From Aselliscus stoliczkanus (Eukaryota > Chordata > Mammalia > Chiroptera > Hipposideridae): a DNA stretch of 64,000 nucleotides. The notes under the pieces were generated by a model. The model did not search any database. It had not been told where the DNA came from and saw only the letters and a program-made list of their open reading frames with translations. The stretch is taken from contig CM066740.1 of NCBI GenBank assembly GCA_033961575.1, positions 90,131,117 through 90,195,116 on the forward strand, in the 5' to 3' direction. Shown in pieces: positions 34,540-46,700 of the stretch (position 1 is the stretch's first letter; each line of letters starts with the position of its first letter). The position numbers and the translations under genes were made by a program.

Positions 34540-35460
34540 AGGTAATTATAAAATTAAAAAGTAACTACTTTTCAAAATGTACAACATCAGATTTATAACC
34601 TAGAAAATACAAACCACAAATTATGAATTTAGAAAAAATAACTGAATAAACCCAACAGAAGAAGGAAACAATAACAACTTCTCTGAATTAATAGAAAATG
34701 AAGATGAAACAAGATAACAAAAGCATAAAGTTGGTTCTTTTAAAGATCAATAAAATTAACAAAGCACTGGCAAGACTAATCAAGAAAAAGAAATAATACT
34801 GAAAAAGAAAACGAGGGAATAAATATAGGTGTAGCTTAATAATAAAAATATTGCTCATAAACTTAGGTGCAATGGATAAAATCCTAGAAGAATATAAATG
34901 TGTAAACACTGACCGGAAAATCAGGAATCAGGGATTGCTTTATCCTTTCAAACCATTGCAAAAACATTTCTAGATGAACAGATGATTTCTTATCTTTTAT
35001 GACTGCCTCCAAAGAACAGAAAAAGAGGAAACATTCTCTCTCACTTTCTGAGACTATTATCACCCTGATATCAAAACAAGGATAGTATACAGAAGAAATA
35101 TTAAAGATAAGATCAAAGAGATTGCAGAAATCCTAAAGAAAACATGAAAACTGAAACCAACATTTTAAAAAAAACAAATCCATCATGAATAAGTTGTATG
35201 TGGTGTAGGAATACAAGACTGGGTCAGTATTTGAAAACCTACTGTAATCCACCACCTTAAAAATGAAAGGAAATAAGTATATACTTTGATTAGTAGAGAT
35301 AAAGAATTTATTAAAATTCAACGTAATTCTTAGCAAACTAGGAATAGGGAAATCCTTAACCTGACAAAGAACATCTCCAAAAATCTTGGTAAAAATAATG
35401 GTAAAAATAATGGTAAAATAATAAAATCTTTTTTTTGGTAAATAGGAACAAGATAAGGAT
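34540..35460 (+). repeat. Old L1 ORF2 fragment
   Basis: A-rich sense-strand L1 words such as GTTGGTTCTTTTAAAGATCA and CACTGGCAAGACTAATCAAG, later CCTGATATCAAAACAAGGAT. The frame is broken throughout. Confidence 0.7.
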
Positions 35461-35499
35461 GCCATATGACTACTTATGAGTCACTAATGTGTCAGTCAC

Positions 35500-36010
35500 A
35501 CTCCTACTTAGGAATTATGCATCATTCCTCTGCCTAGAACCCTTTCCTACTAGCTAATTTCACCTCATTTGAATCTTTGCTCAAATATCACCTTCTCAGT
35601 GAGGCTCTATCTGGACTTCCTTATTTATTTATTTATTTATTTATTTTGAGGGCAGTGTCACTGGCCCTCACATGTGGGACCGAACCGGGTCCGCTGGCTT
35701 CCGAGGCCAGCGCTTAACCACCGCGCCACTCGGCTGGCCCTGGACTTCCTTATTTAAAACTGCAGCTCTGCCGCCAGACACAAGCACTTCTGATCTTCTC
35801 TACTCTCTGCAATTGAACCACTTTCTTACACGCTACATATTTCCTTAGCTGTTAATGTTTATTATTCATCGTCCATCTCCCCCCTGCTAGAATGGAAGCT
35901 TCATCAGGGCAAGAGCTTTCGCCTGTTCTATTTCCTGCAGCATCCCCTGAGCTTATAACAAAACCTGGCACATAGAAACACTTAGTAAATATTTGTTGAA
36001 ATTATTGGAA
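35500..36010 (+). repeat. L2 3' end, split by a SINE
   Basis: CATCATTCCTCTGCCTAGAA, TTGCTCAAATATCACCTTCT and CAGTGAGGCTCTATCTGGAC; after the SINE come AGAATGGAAGCTTCATCAGG, AACCTGGCACATAGAAAC and GTAAATATTTGTTGAA. This is the L2 3' consensus order. Confidence 0.8.
35627..35739 (-). mobile_element. Short tRNA-derived SINE
   Basis: (TTTA)n tail, then GAGGGCAGTGTCACTGGCCC to CGGCTGGCCC. The duplication TGGACTTCCTTATTTA (35611-, 35740-) flanks it. Inserted in the L2. Confidence 0.92.
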
Positions 36011-36566
36011 AAAAAATCACCAATACGGCTCTCAGAATGTTTGCAACATGTCGGGAATTTCTAAACAAATGTGTTGCTGTCCTGTTTGAGCCAAGCGCTA
36101 CCTTAATGCTATGCACAGTGATCGTGACTATATTAGTTCAACAACAGTAGGAAAACTAGGGAGAACAGCAGCCAGATTCTTACTAGAAAAGGTACAAGAA
36201 AACAACAGGCTCTCCCTGTCCTGTTTCACAGGAGATTGCTTTCTGTTTTGTCCACTGCATGGTCTTAGGTGCCTTCCTGGCTGCCAGTGCCTAAGGGCAA
36301 AATGAACGTTTTCTCCTCTTGACTTCACCTGTACCCTCTGGCCAGCTTTGCCCAGATTCTTCACCCCTGGCTCATCCTCTCCACAATAGCTCGATAGCAA
36401 GAGTCCTTGTTTCCTGGACTGTAAAATTAAAGATTAACTCTCAACAACCCTATGAGGTAAATATTATTTTCCTTAAGCCATATTTTGAAATTCTTTAGAG
36501 AACATTTTTTTATGTAGTGAATCATTATACTAAATTAAGGAATCTATAAAAACAAGAGTAACTTAA

Positions 36567-36668
36567 GGGCCGGCCGAGTGGTGTGGTGATTAAGCGCTGG
36601 TTTTGGGAAGCCAGCGGCCCCGGTTCAGGTCCCACATATGAGGGCCAGTGACACTGCCCTCACAAAAA
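36567..36668 (+). mobile_element. Short tRNA-derived SINE
   Basis: GGCCGGCCGAGTGGTGTGGT through GACACTGCCCTCAC plus an A-tail, flanked by AACAAGAGTAACTTA / AACAAAGAGTAACTTA. Confidence 0.92.
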
Positions 36669-37455
36669 AACAAAGAGTAACTTATAAAATCGGTTCATTA
36701 CTTTTATATAATTAATATAAATAATATAAATTCTTTTATATGATAGTAGTCTTCAGAAGCAACAAAGGCACTCAGTTTCCAGACAGGTCAAGAAGTTAAC
36801 ACCTAAACATGAAGAAAGTGCAAAGCAATCAGATGCCTGTTATTTAATAAAATAACAGGTCTTAACTGCCTAAGAAATGAACACATCCAAACAAAACCAA
36901 ATGCTGAAATTTTAATCTCATCTGTGCTAATCAAAGAATTCAGCATCTACGCAATAAAGTCTTTTTGCTTCATACTGTTTGCTATTTCTTAAGCAATTAT
37001 TTTTTAAGTTGCTTATTTTCATAACATATTTTAAGATCCTTGGGTTAAAAGAGTCTTATAATTTTACAGCTGGAAGGGACCTTAGGTGTACCAGCATGAC
37101 ACATATAGTACTTGTATTTTCCTCATTAAAAGTTAGAACTTGAAAAAATGTACCAAACTGAAAGCAATCCAGAACAAAGGTGAAGTATCCATTAACATGG
37201 GCAAGTGAATAGGTCAGCTATTTTGCTGCCATTGGTTTTCTGAGCACTAACACGTTGGCCTGTGGTTTTAATTATTGAATCCTGTCATTTTTATTCAGTG
37301 CTATCCACTAACTTCTTTTTTAATCTGTTAACGGTATGCACAGGGGTCCTGGGTAAATAGATACAACTTGGTGGGTTGGGAAATAGTGAATATGAACTTG
37401 CTGGACGATTTATAAGTGTCCCAAAGTGTCTGACATACTTCTCCTTCTCTTCCAG

Positions 37456-37788
37456 GGAACTGAAAATGGCCCTGCAGCAATGCTAGGTCTATAATGGGAA
37501 GCATCACAGTGCGGTATTTTTGTTATGGATGCCTTTTTACATCTGCTACCTGGACGGTTTTGCTTTTTGTTTATTTCAACTTCAGTGAAGTGACTCAGCC
37601 ACTTAAGAATGTGCCCATCAAGGGGTCTGGGCCTCATGGACCATTCCCCAAAAAATTTTATCCCCGTTTCACTCGAGGTCCAAGTCGAGCATTAGAATTA
37701 CAGTTCAAAGCAAACAAAATTGATGATGTGATAGATAATCATATCGAAGATACAGAAAAAAGCAACCAGAAATTCTCCTCTGAATTGG
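37456..37788 (+). CDS. GALNT11: GALNT11 exon 2: 5' UTR end, start codon, membrane anchor
   Basis: The acceptor TCTTCCAG precedes 37456, with 38 nt of 5' UTR before the ATG at 37494. It encodes [20 protein letters not shown] and a hydrophobic anchor followed by the stem region. It ends ...FSSELG with donor GTAAGT at 37789. The frame leaves one base of a Gly codon. The start is chosen because it matches the known GALNT11 N-terminus and gives a type II anchor. Confidence 0.95.
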
Positions 37789-40700
37789 GTAAGTGTATTT
37801 AATTTTTGCTAGCAGCATGTCAAAATATTGGGTTGTCGGAACAGTCATGACATATTTTTTCTGTGTTTTTCGTTGCAAAAATGCGTCATGACTTTTCCGA
37901 CAACCCAATATTTTAATCATTGGAAATTTAAGTTTAATTATTCTTTAAATTGCGCGTTGCTCATGAGATTAGAAATGTGTCGTTTTTTCCTACTGTTTCA
38001 TTTTGTTCATGACTTAGCTGAGGTCCTTATAATTTTTGCAGACTCAGTGGGGAGTTATGTTGTAATATGTCCAGTTCTGACTTCAGTATTTTATGAAGAT
38101 TTGGGAGAAACTAATAAGGTCCAGGATAGAAAAACAATGAACAATTAAGTGGCTGGAAAGACAATGGAACCTATGGGGGAAATTTTAATTGCTATCATTA
38201 TTTAATAAGGGAAAGAAATGGCTAAAAGATCACTTGACTCCAATATTTTGAAAGTCACAGAATTAATTAAAACAACGTGAACCAATGGGTGTAGAAATAA
38301 GCTGAGATTACTTATAGCTAGTATTTCTACTTGTAAGATTATTGAGCTGCTAGAATGTTTACTAAATGTAAGAGTTTATAAAATCTGAGTATAAAATGGG
38401 GACTTTTTTCTTCAAAAATTATATTCTGTTCAATTTGATAACAAGAGTCTCCTCTATGTGTCTTTGAATATTACAATTCTAGAATACTGGTTATAATAAG
38501 CAAGGAATAACTGAGCCATTCTGGTGTCCACTTAAAAAACATCCAAACTTATAGGAATTTTTATGAGTTTGTTTGAGCCAAACTGACTGCAATTGCTGGG
38601 AAACAAATCTCAGTAAATTGAGGAAGTGCTCCGGAGAATGGCAGTTTTACAGATTATTTTATACATTACAATAAAAGGAGGAGGAGATGTAAGAAGGGTA
38701 CATGAAATCCATGGGTGGTAGATTAAGGGAAGGGGGCAGAAGAAAACAAAGCGGGGAAACTCTGGGATTGGATAAAAAGTGAAATGGAGGGACACATACT
38801 TCTCCATTGGTGGGTACAGGATAGTTTATAATTAACATTTACAACACATAGAGATGGTATTCAGGGAACAGTGGGTGTGCCCTCAGGGGTCTGGAAAAGG
38901 AGGTTACTCTGACATTCCCAGGGTTTGTTATCTCAGATGCAAAAAGATAACAGACAGGCTCAGGCTCCCTTCAGGTAAAGACTGACCTTTGTCTAGGGAG
39001 CTACAGGCTTAGAACCCGCCAGGACCTGCCTAGATAGGAACTGATGACCTGATCGCTGTGTGAGGTTCCTTTCCATAGAACCCCTTTTTGGTCCACAAAT
39101 TGCAAGGGGCTCCGAATAGCCGAAAGAATCTTAGAAAAAGACAAATTTGGAGGATTCACTCTTCCTGATTTCAGGACTTCCTGCAACGCTGCAGTAATTA
39201 GCACAGGGTGGTACTGGCCTAAGGACAGGCATCGATCAGTGGATAGACTGGCAGTCCCGAAATAAGCCCTATGACCTCTGTGGTCAGTTGATTTTCAAAA
39301 AGGATGCCAAGACCATTTAATGGGAAAAGAATAGCCTTTTCAACTAATGGTGCTGGGACAACTAGATACCCATGTGCAAAGGAATGAAGTTAGACCCTTA
39401 CCCCAAATCATACATAAAAATTAACTCAAAATGGACCAAAGACCTAAATGTAAGAACTAATATCATAACACCCTTAGAAGAAATCATAGGGATAAATCTT
39501 CATGATCTTGGATTTGGCAGTGGTTTCTTAGATATGACACCAAAAGAACAAGGCAACCAAAGAAAAAAAGAGATAAATTGGACAGCATTGAAATTAAAAA
39601 CTTTTATACCAAGGAGGCGAGAAAAGACAACCCATAGAATTGGAGAAAACAGCCATATCTCTAACAGGGGTCTATTATCCAGAATATATAAACAACTCTT
39701 AAAACTCAACAATAAAAAGACAGATAGCCCAATTTAAAAAATGAGCAAAGGGGGCCGGCCGAGTGGCGCAGTGGTTAAGAGCTGGCTTGGGACGCCAGTG
39801 GCCCCATTTCGGATCCCACATATGAGGGCCAGTGACACTGCCCTCTGCAGCTAAGATGGTGAACGACAGCTCCACCTGGAGCTGGGCTGCTGTGAGTCCC
39901 CGGGGATGGCATAGCTGCAGCCCCTGCTGCAGTGGGCTGCCACAGGCTACAGTGAGTGGCCGGCAGCCAGCGCGAGCAGCCGGCAGCCAAGCGTGAGCGA
40001 CCATCCAGAGGCAGGCGACCGATCTGCCTCACCCGAGAAGAGCGCAATGACAATACCAACATGGGCCAGTGAAGCAACATCCTCTGCAACTAGACTGAAG
40101 AACAGAAAGACAGCAAGTTGTCTGTTCCCCTTCCTCGATTCCCCAATGCTTTCCCTCTCCCCCAATCCCCCAATAAAATCTTTAAAAAGTAAAAATAAAA
40201 ATGGGCAAAGGATTTGATCAACATTTCTCCAAAGAAGATAGCCAATAAGCTATCTTCTGATACATGAGAAGATGTTCAACATAATTAGTTGTTGAGAAAT
40301 GCAAACCAAAACCACAGTGGGATGCCATTTTACACTCAATAGGATGGTAATAATTTTTTAAAAAAAGGAAAGGAACAGGTGGTGTTGGATGTGGAGAAGT
40401 TGGAACCCTCATACATTGCTGGTATGAATGTAAGCTGGTGCAGCCGCTGTGGGGAAGTTTGGTTCCTCAGTAAACAAACAGATTGTCATAGGACCTAGCA
40501 ATTCCACTCCTGGGTATACACCCAAAGAACGGCAAGTAGGTGTTCAAACAAAAATCTGTACACAGATTGTTAGAGCAGCGTTATTCTCACTAGACAAAAG
40601 GTGGAGACAACCCAAATGTCCATTGACTGATATGAAAGGACAAATCAAATGTGGTCTGTCTGTGCAGTGGGACATTATTCAGGCATAAAAAGGAATGAAG

Positions 40701-43700
40701 TTGTGATCTCTGCTACAACACGGGTGAAGCTTGAAAACATTCTAAGTGAAGCAAGCAGGACACAAAAGGTCAAATATTGTGTGATTCATTTTATACAAAA
40801 TGTCCAGAATAGGCAAATTCACAGAGAGGGGAAGGAGAGTAATGGTTATAGGGCTGGAGGAGGGAGGGCTGCGGAGGGAGTGCTTTTACGGGTACGATTT
40901 CCTTTTGGGGTGACAAGACTCTGCCGCTGGACAGGCAGGGTGCTTGTACGCCATGGTGAATGCACCGAGTGCTGAATGGTAAATTTTATGTCTGCACCTT
41001 TCACCATAGACAAAATATGAAAAAAAAAAACAACCAAACAAAACCAAACCCACTAGATTTCTTAGTAAGAAAAGTTTAGAAGGAATTAATATAAATTAGT
41101 ACAATAATAGTTAAAAGTATATTTCTGAATAGGGTGTTATTAAACAATCAGAAAAGAACCCATAAAAAAGTACTTTTTAGAAAGATCAACCAATTTAAAA
41201 TTAAAAATAGATTTTCTGATTTAATCTACAATTAATTATCAAATGAACTAAGCAGTTTCTCTGGCATGTTAATTAATTGAAATTTGACTGTAATTTTATT
41301 TGTGCAGGGGAGGGAGAAAACTAAGCTAAAGGGATCTTTTAACCCCCAATTTACTGAGATAGAATTGACATGTAACATTATTCTGCTTTAGGGTGTACTA
41401 CATAATGATTGCATATGTGTGTATGAGAACTTCTAAGATCTACTCTCAGCAGTTTTCAAATATACCTGTTTGATAACGGTGTTTTTAACTATACTCGCCA
41501 TGCTGTACATCATATCCCCTATACCTTTAGATAACTTTTACCCAGTTTGCCTCCATCCCCCCTACCCCCATCTGGCAACCACAAATCTGATTCCATAAAC
41601 AGTAGAACAGTATTTGTCTTTCTCTGATTTCACTTAGCATAACGCTCTCAAGAGTTATTCAAGTTGCCAAAAGGTTAGGATTTCCTTCTTTATTATGGCT
41701 GAATGATACTCCATTGTGTATATAGATCACGTTTTCTTATCCAGTCATCTGTTGATGGACATAAATTAGGTTTTTTGTTTTTTTTTGAGAGCAGTGTCAC
41801 TGGCCCTCATATGTGGGACCTGAACCGGGGCCACTGGCTTCCCAAGCCAGCGCTTAACCACCGCGCCACATAAAATGATATTTTAATATGGAAGAATTTT
41901 CACCAAGAGGTCTATATTAGGAATAATTTCTTCAGTATTCAGTCTGAGAGAGTCCTCTGTTGGTATCTGTTGAATCCAGGAGTACTGTTTGAGAATCTGA
42001 TCTGTGCAAGGCGCTACTGCATGCTGCGTACCAAGCAGTTTTCTTTCTTTTGTTTTGAACATAAGCAAAGTCTCTGTTCTCATGGAGTTTCCATCCTTGT
42101 GCCCAGTGCTAATAAAGTTTTTCAAAGGATGAAGTCCAGCTTTAGAAGTTTCAGAGAGATGCAGATTGAAAGGTAGTGTTCCCCAAAGTGGGTCTGAGGG
42201 CTCGAGTCCTGCAGTCAGGGAAATGCGGGAACCACTGCCTGCCGTGCCCCATCCCCTCACTCCTGGGTGTCCAGGAAACAGCCACCATTTTAAAGGATCA
42301 GGGGGGTCCTGCCATTAAAAAACAAACAAAAAATGATTCTACTTTTAAAACCCAGTGTTTCCCTCAATTATTTGACTACGGAATTTTCTTTTGACTATTT
42401 ATTAATGTCCAGTGGAATTAGTTTTCCATGACCAGACTTTGGGAGGTGCAGTGGCGAGGGGTCCTTCTTTGAGGAGAGTCCAAGGGCTTGGCATGGGAGA
42501 GCCAAGGAGGCTCGTCTAGGCAAAGGGAGGGTTTCGGCCAGACGGTCCCAGCAAGGACGCCAGATCGCAGGCCTGTGGAGGACTGGCTTGGCCATGATGC
42601 CGATTAAGTCTGGAACCGATGACTTGATAGAAAGGTTTAGCAAGTCTTTTTTGGGGAGTGGGTTTATATAAAATCTTGTCTGTACTTGGGAGCTATTGAG
42701 GTCTATATGGGTTCTATAACTATTGCTTTTATGAAAAAAATCAAAAGTGTTTTCTTGGTCAGAGGTAAGTTTTTCTCTTGAAAATATTCTTAAGATTATG
42801 ACTGGTGAGAAGGTGTCATTTCTGGTTACGGTGCACTTGCTTTTTTGAGCTGGATGGGTAAGAATTTGGCTTTAACCTCATTTCATTTTTTTGAAAATGG
42901 AGACAATCCAGATTTGGCTATTACGTGGGTAAGAGGTTAAACTCTAGATTTTCTTAAGATCGCAGCATCTTAACAGTAACTGTAGTAACCCTGCACAGAC
43001 TAATGCACTGACTGTGACTTCCTCTCTTGCAGGTATGATTTTTAATGAGCGTGATCAGGAGTTGAGAGACTTGGGGTATCAGAAGCACGCCTTCAATATG
43101 CTTATTAGCAACCGCTTGGGCTCCCATAGAGAAGTGCCCGATACAAGGAACGCAGCGTACGCTCCGTATTGCTTTCTGCTAATCGTTGTAGTAACACAGT
43201 GCTTTCATGCCCGTGTAGTACGGCATGAGGGTGGCACTGAGACGTTCAGCCAGGCCGCCTTATTCAGGGTGCTGGACAAGCCGGGGTGGATGTCCACTCG
43301 TCACACATGAAGCATGTGGTCCGAGGTGGCATGAACCAAGCTCGAGAGCTTGCGGTCTTTCAAAATTTATCATGTGGGGAAAAGGAGGGGGATGCTGACG
43401 GCAGAAGTATAGTGCCTTCTGAGCAGAAGTTTGTTTTAAATGTTTATTAGATTCATGGCAAACAAGGATTAAAATCAGTGAAGAATTTTACTCATCTTCT
43501 CACTTTTTTGTTTTCATTACTTTTTCTTCAAAAGGCTTTTCCTTCATATGGTTGGGCCATGAGTCATTCCACAGACAGACTTTTTTGAGCACCTTCCGTT
43601 TGCTAGATATTGGAATAGGCCCTGGAAGTACCCGGAATAAGACATTTCTGGGTTCACAGGGCTTAGAGTCTAGCAGGGGAGGTAAAGAAGGAAACAAGTA

Positions 43701-46700
43701 ATTGGAATAGCATTAGAATGAGGGCGAAACGGGGGCCCCCAAACCAGAGAGGTCAGGGACGGCGTACAGAGGGCGAGGACTGAGCAGCGATGCAGGGGCC
43801 AGGGGACAGCTGGAGGCGAAGAGCTGGGTGGCTCGTCAAAGGCACGGGGACGGCTCAGCCGGCTGTCGGGAAGAAGGGCGCAAGGCTGGAGGGCAGGTGG
43901 GCCCGGGCGCGGGGGCCGGCGCGCCACGCAGAAGAACGGAAGGCAGGGTTTTATTCTCTGCGGCGGTGGTTTTGTGCCGTTGTATAAAGCCACCTAGTCG
44001 TTGCTCACATGGAAGCTCTTCCGTTATCTTCATCTGTATATCATAGTTTACTCCAATCGGTTTCTATTATTGGGCAAAAAATAAAATTTTCAAATATACA
44101 TTTTCTATTTGTTACTTCCCCTGGAAACCTCACTGAGGAGAAGCTCAACACCAGCGTACAAAGGCTGCATTAAAAAGTGTGCAGCGATTTTATGTAACCT
44201 ATGCACCAAAAAAGGAAAAACACATTCAAATTTTAAAAATGTGGACCTGATGATAAACAAGGTAGCAGGCATCAGAGGGAGAACTTACTAACAAATGTAA
44301 AACCCCTGAGTAAGAAACCACATTATTTTCTTCTATGCTTTAACAAAAATTATTATAATGTAAGGAAGAGGCTGAACAAGGCAGCCGTTAATGTTTAGTG
44401 AATAAAACGTTTGAGTCTTTGAAAACTTCGGAACGTTTCTCGTATTTCGTTTTTACAGATGTAAAGACAAGACATACCCCGCGGACCTGCCTGTGGCTAG
44501 CGTGGTGATTTGTTTCTACAACGAAGCCCTGTCTGCTCTGCTCCGCACTGTGCAGAGCGTCCTGGACCGCACGCCCGCCCGGCTTCTCCACGAAATCCTC
44601 CTCGTGGACGACGACAGTGACTTCGGTAAGGGCCGTGGAACTGCCCAGGTGGGATTAGGCGCGTGAATAGTGACTGCAGCAGCAGAGCCGCTGCTCGGCA
44701 CGTCGTGCGTGCGGGACCCTGACGCATGCAGTGGCCGGGAGCCTCTCCACCGGCCATAGGTCATTAGGAAGAAACTGCATTGCCTCTGCAAGCTGCTCAC
44801 AAACAGGCCTGCCCACGTTTGGCCCTGGAAATGTTTCCCTTGGCTTATTAGTAAGCTTTTAAAATAACAATCTTATTTCGAAATAATTGCGGCTTCACAG
44901 TAAGTTACAAAGAGCCCCCACGTACCCCTCACCTGGTTTTCTCCGCTGGCTGCACCCCCGTAAATTACAGTACAATATCAAAACCCGGGCTCGACTTGGT
45001 GCAGTGTGTGCACAGCTCTGCGCCATTTTGTCCTGGGAATAGATGCCTGCAAACCACACTGTGATCAGCTTACAGACCTTGCTCCATCACCCAATGTCTC
45101 CCTCATCCTACCCCTTGAGACTCACACCCGCCATCCATAATCTCTGAAACATAATCTCTGTGCTTGTGTCGTTGCAAGAATGTTACAGGCACAGAATCAT
45201 ACAGTATGTGACCTTTTGAGATCAGCTTTTTTCAGTTGGCGTAATTATTTGGCTTATGTTTATCTAATAAATCTGTTAACACCAGACTGTCCCCAGTTAA
45301 AAGTAGATTATATTCTGATAGCTTTTAGATGATCTTTGAATGCCATTTTTATGAGTTGGTATGTATTTTATACACCTTTCTTTAGTTTGACATAGATTTC
45401 CTAAAAATGGTTTCATGTACACCTGGCGGGACAGAGAGGTTTTTATTTATGCTACTCTTCCAGCTCTTCTCAGCCTCATGTGATAGGTTGTTCCCCATGT
45501 TAGAGAGGAAACAGTGAGTGATTTGCTCAAGATTCCATAGTTGCTCAGTACTAGAGTTAAAATTAGACACCCGGGCCACATAGCTCCAAGCTTTTCATTA
45601 TAGTAAGCTGCAGAGATACATTAGACCCTCGCAGGAGAAAATTTAGAAAAGTTAACAGAAAACAAAATTTAATTTCAACAGTGGATGATTAAAAAATAAC
45701 TAAGAATTTGAGTTTGGGCCAAATAAAAGGTTGGCTAAATACTAGATACTAGAATGTGTGTTTTTTTAAGTCAACCTGTTTGTTTTTCACTTTGTGTGTA
45801 TTTTATCTAAATTCATGATAATTTACAATGGTTTGTGTACTAACTATGGAAAGAACTACTTTTTATATGATCTTTGAAGTTATTATGAAATTTAAAGGTA
45901 AATGAGATACAATTTATGAAAAATATTTAGTGCCCTGGGAAGGTGCTAAACTAATAGAAGGACATATTTACTGCTGCTATTATATAATTTTTGATAGAGG
46001 CAAAAATAGAACTTGTTTCTCACTAATTCTGAACTGGAGTAAGACTTGATAAATTACTGGGTTGTCAGAAAAGTCATGACATATTTTTTCGTTTTTTTGT
46101 TGCAAAAATGGGTCACGACTTTTCCGACAAACCAATATTTTGAAACAAAAGACATTTATATACCAATTTTTTTGTTTTAAGTCTGATTTATATGCAGTCA
46201 GCCGCTCATTCATTCACTCAAGATGTTCACTTCAAACATTGTTTATGCAAAGCATTGTACTTGTTGTCATCGGAATACAAATGAGTCTATAAGGTAACGA
46301 TTCCTCTTGGCTAGATTCCAACTCTGCATTTCTTTCTCCTTTTTTCCTTATAGAATAACCTACGATCCTCTTTTAAAATAAAGCACAAGAAAACTCTGCA
46401 ATATTTACCTGATAATTTGTTTGCAAATAGAAGATACAATTTTAGAGTAGCTGTAAAATGTCCTTTGTATATGCCTCACGTGGTTTGAATAATCATGGGA
46501 CTCCTTTATTTTCAGATGATTTGAAAGGAGAATTAGATGAATTTGCCCAAAAACACCTCCCTGGAAAGATTAAAGTAATAAGAAATACAAAGCGGGAGGG
46601 ACTGATTCGAGGAAGAATGATTGGAGCAGCCCACGCAACAGGTATCTCTTCCCGGTTTTCTGGGTGGGCTTTGAGTGATGAGGGCTCTGTCCTTGGAGCC

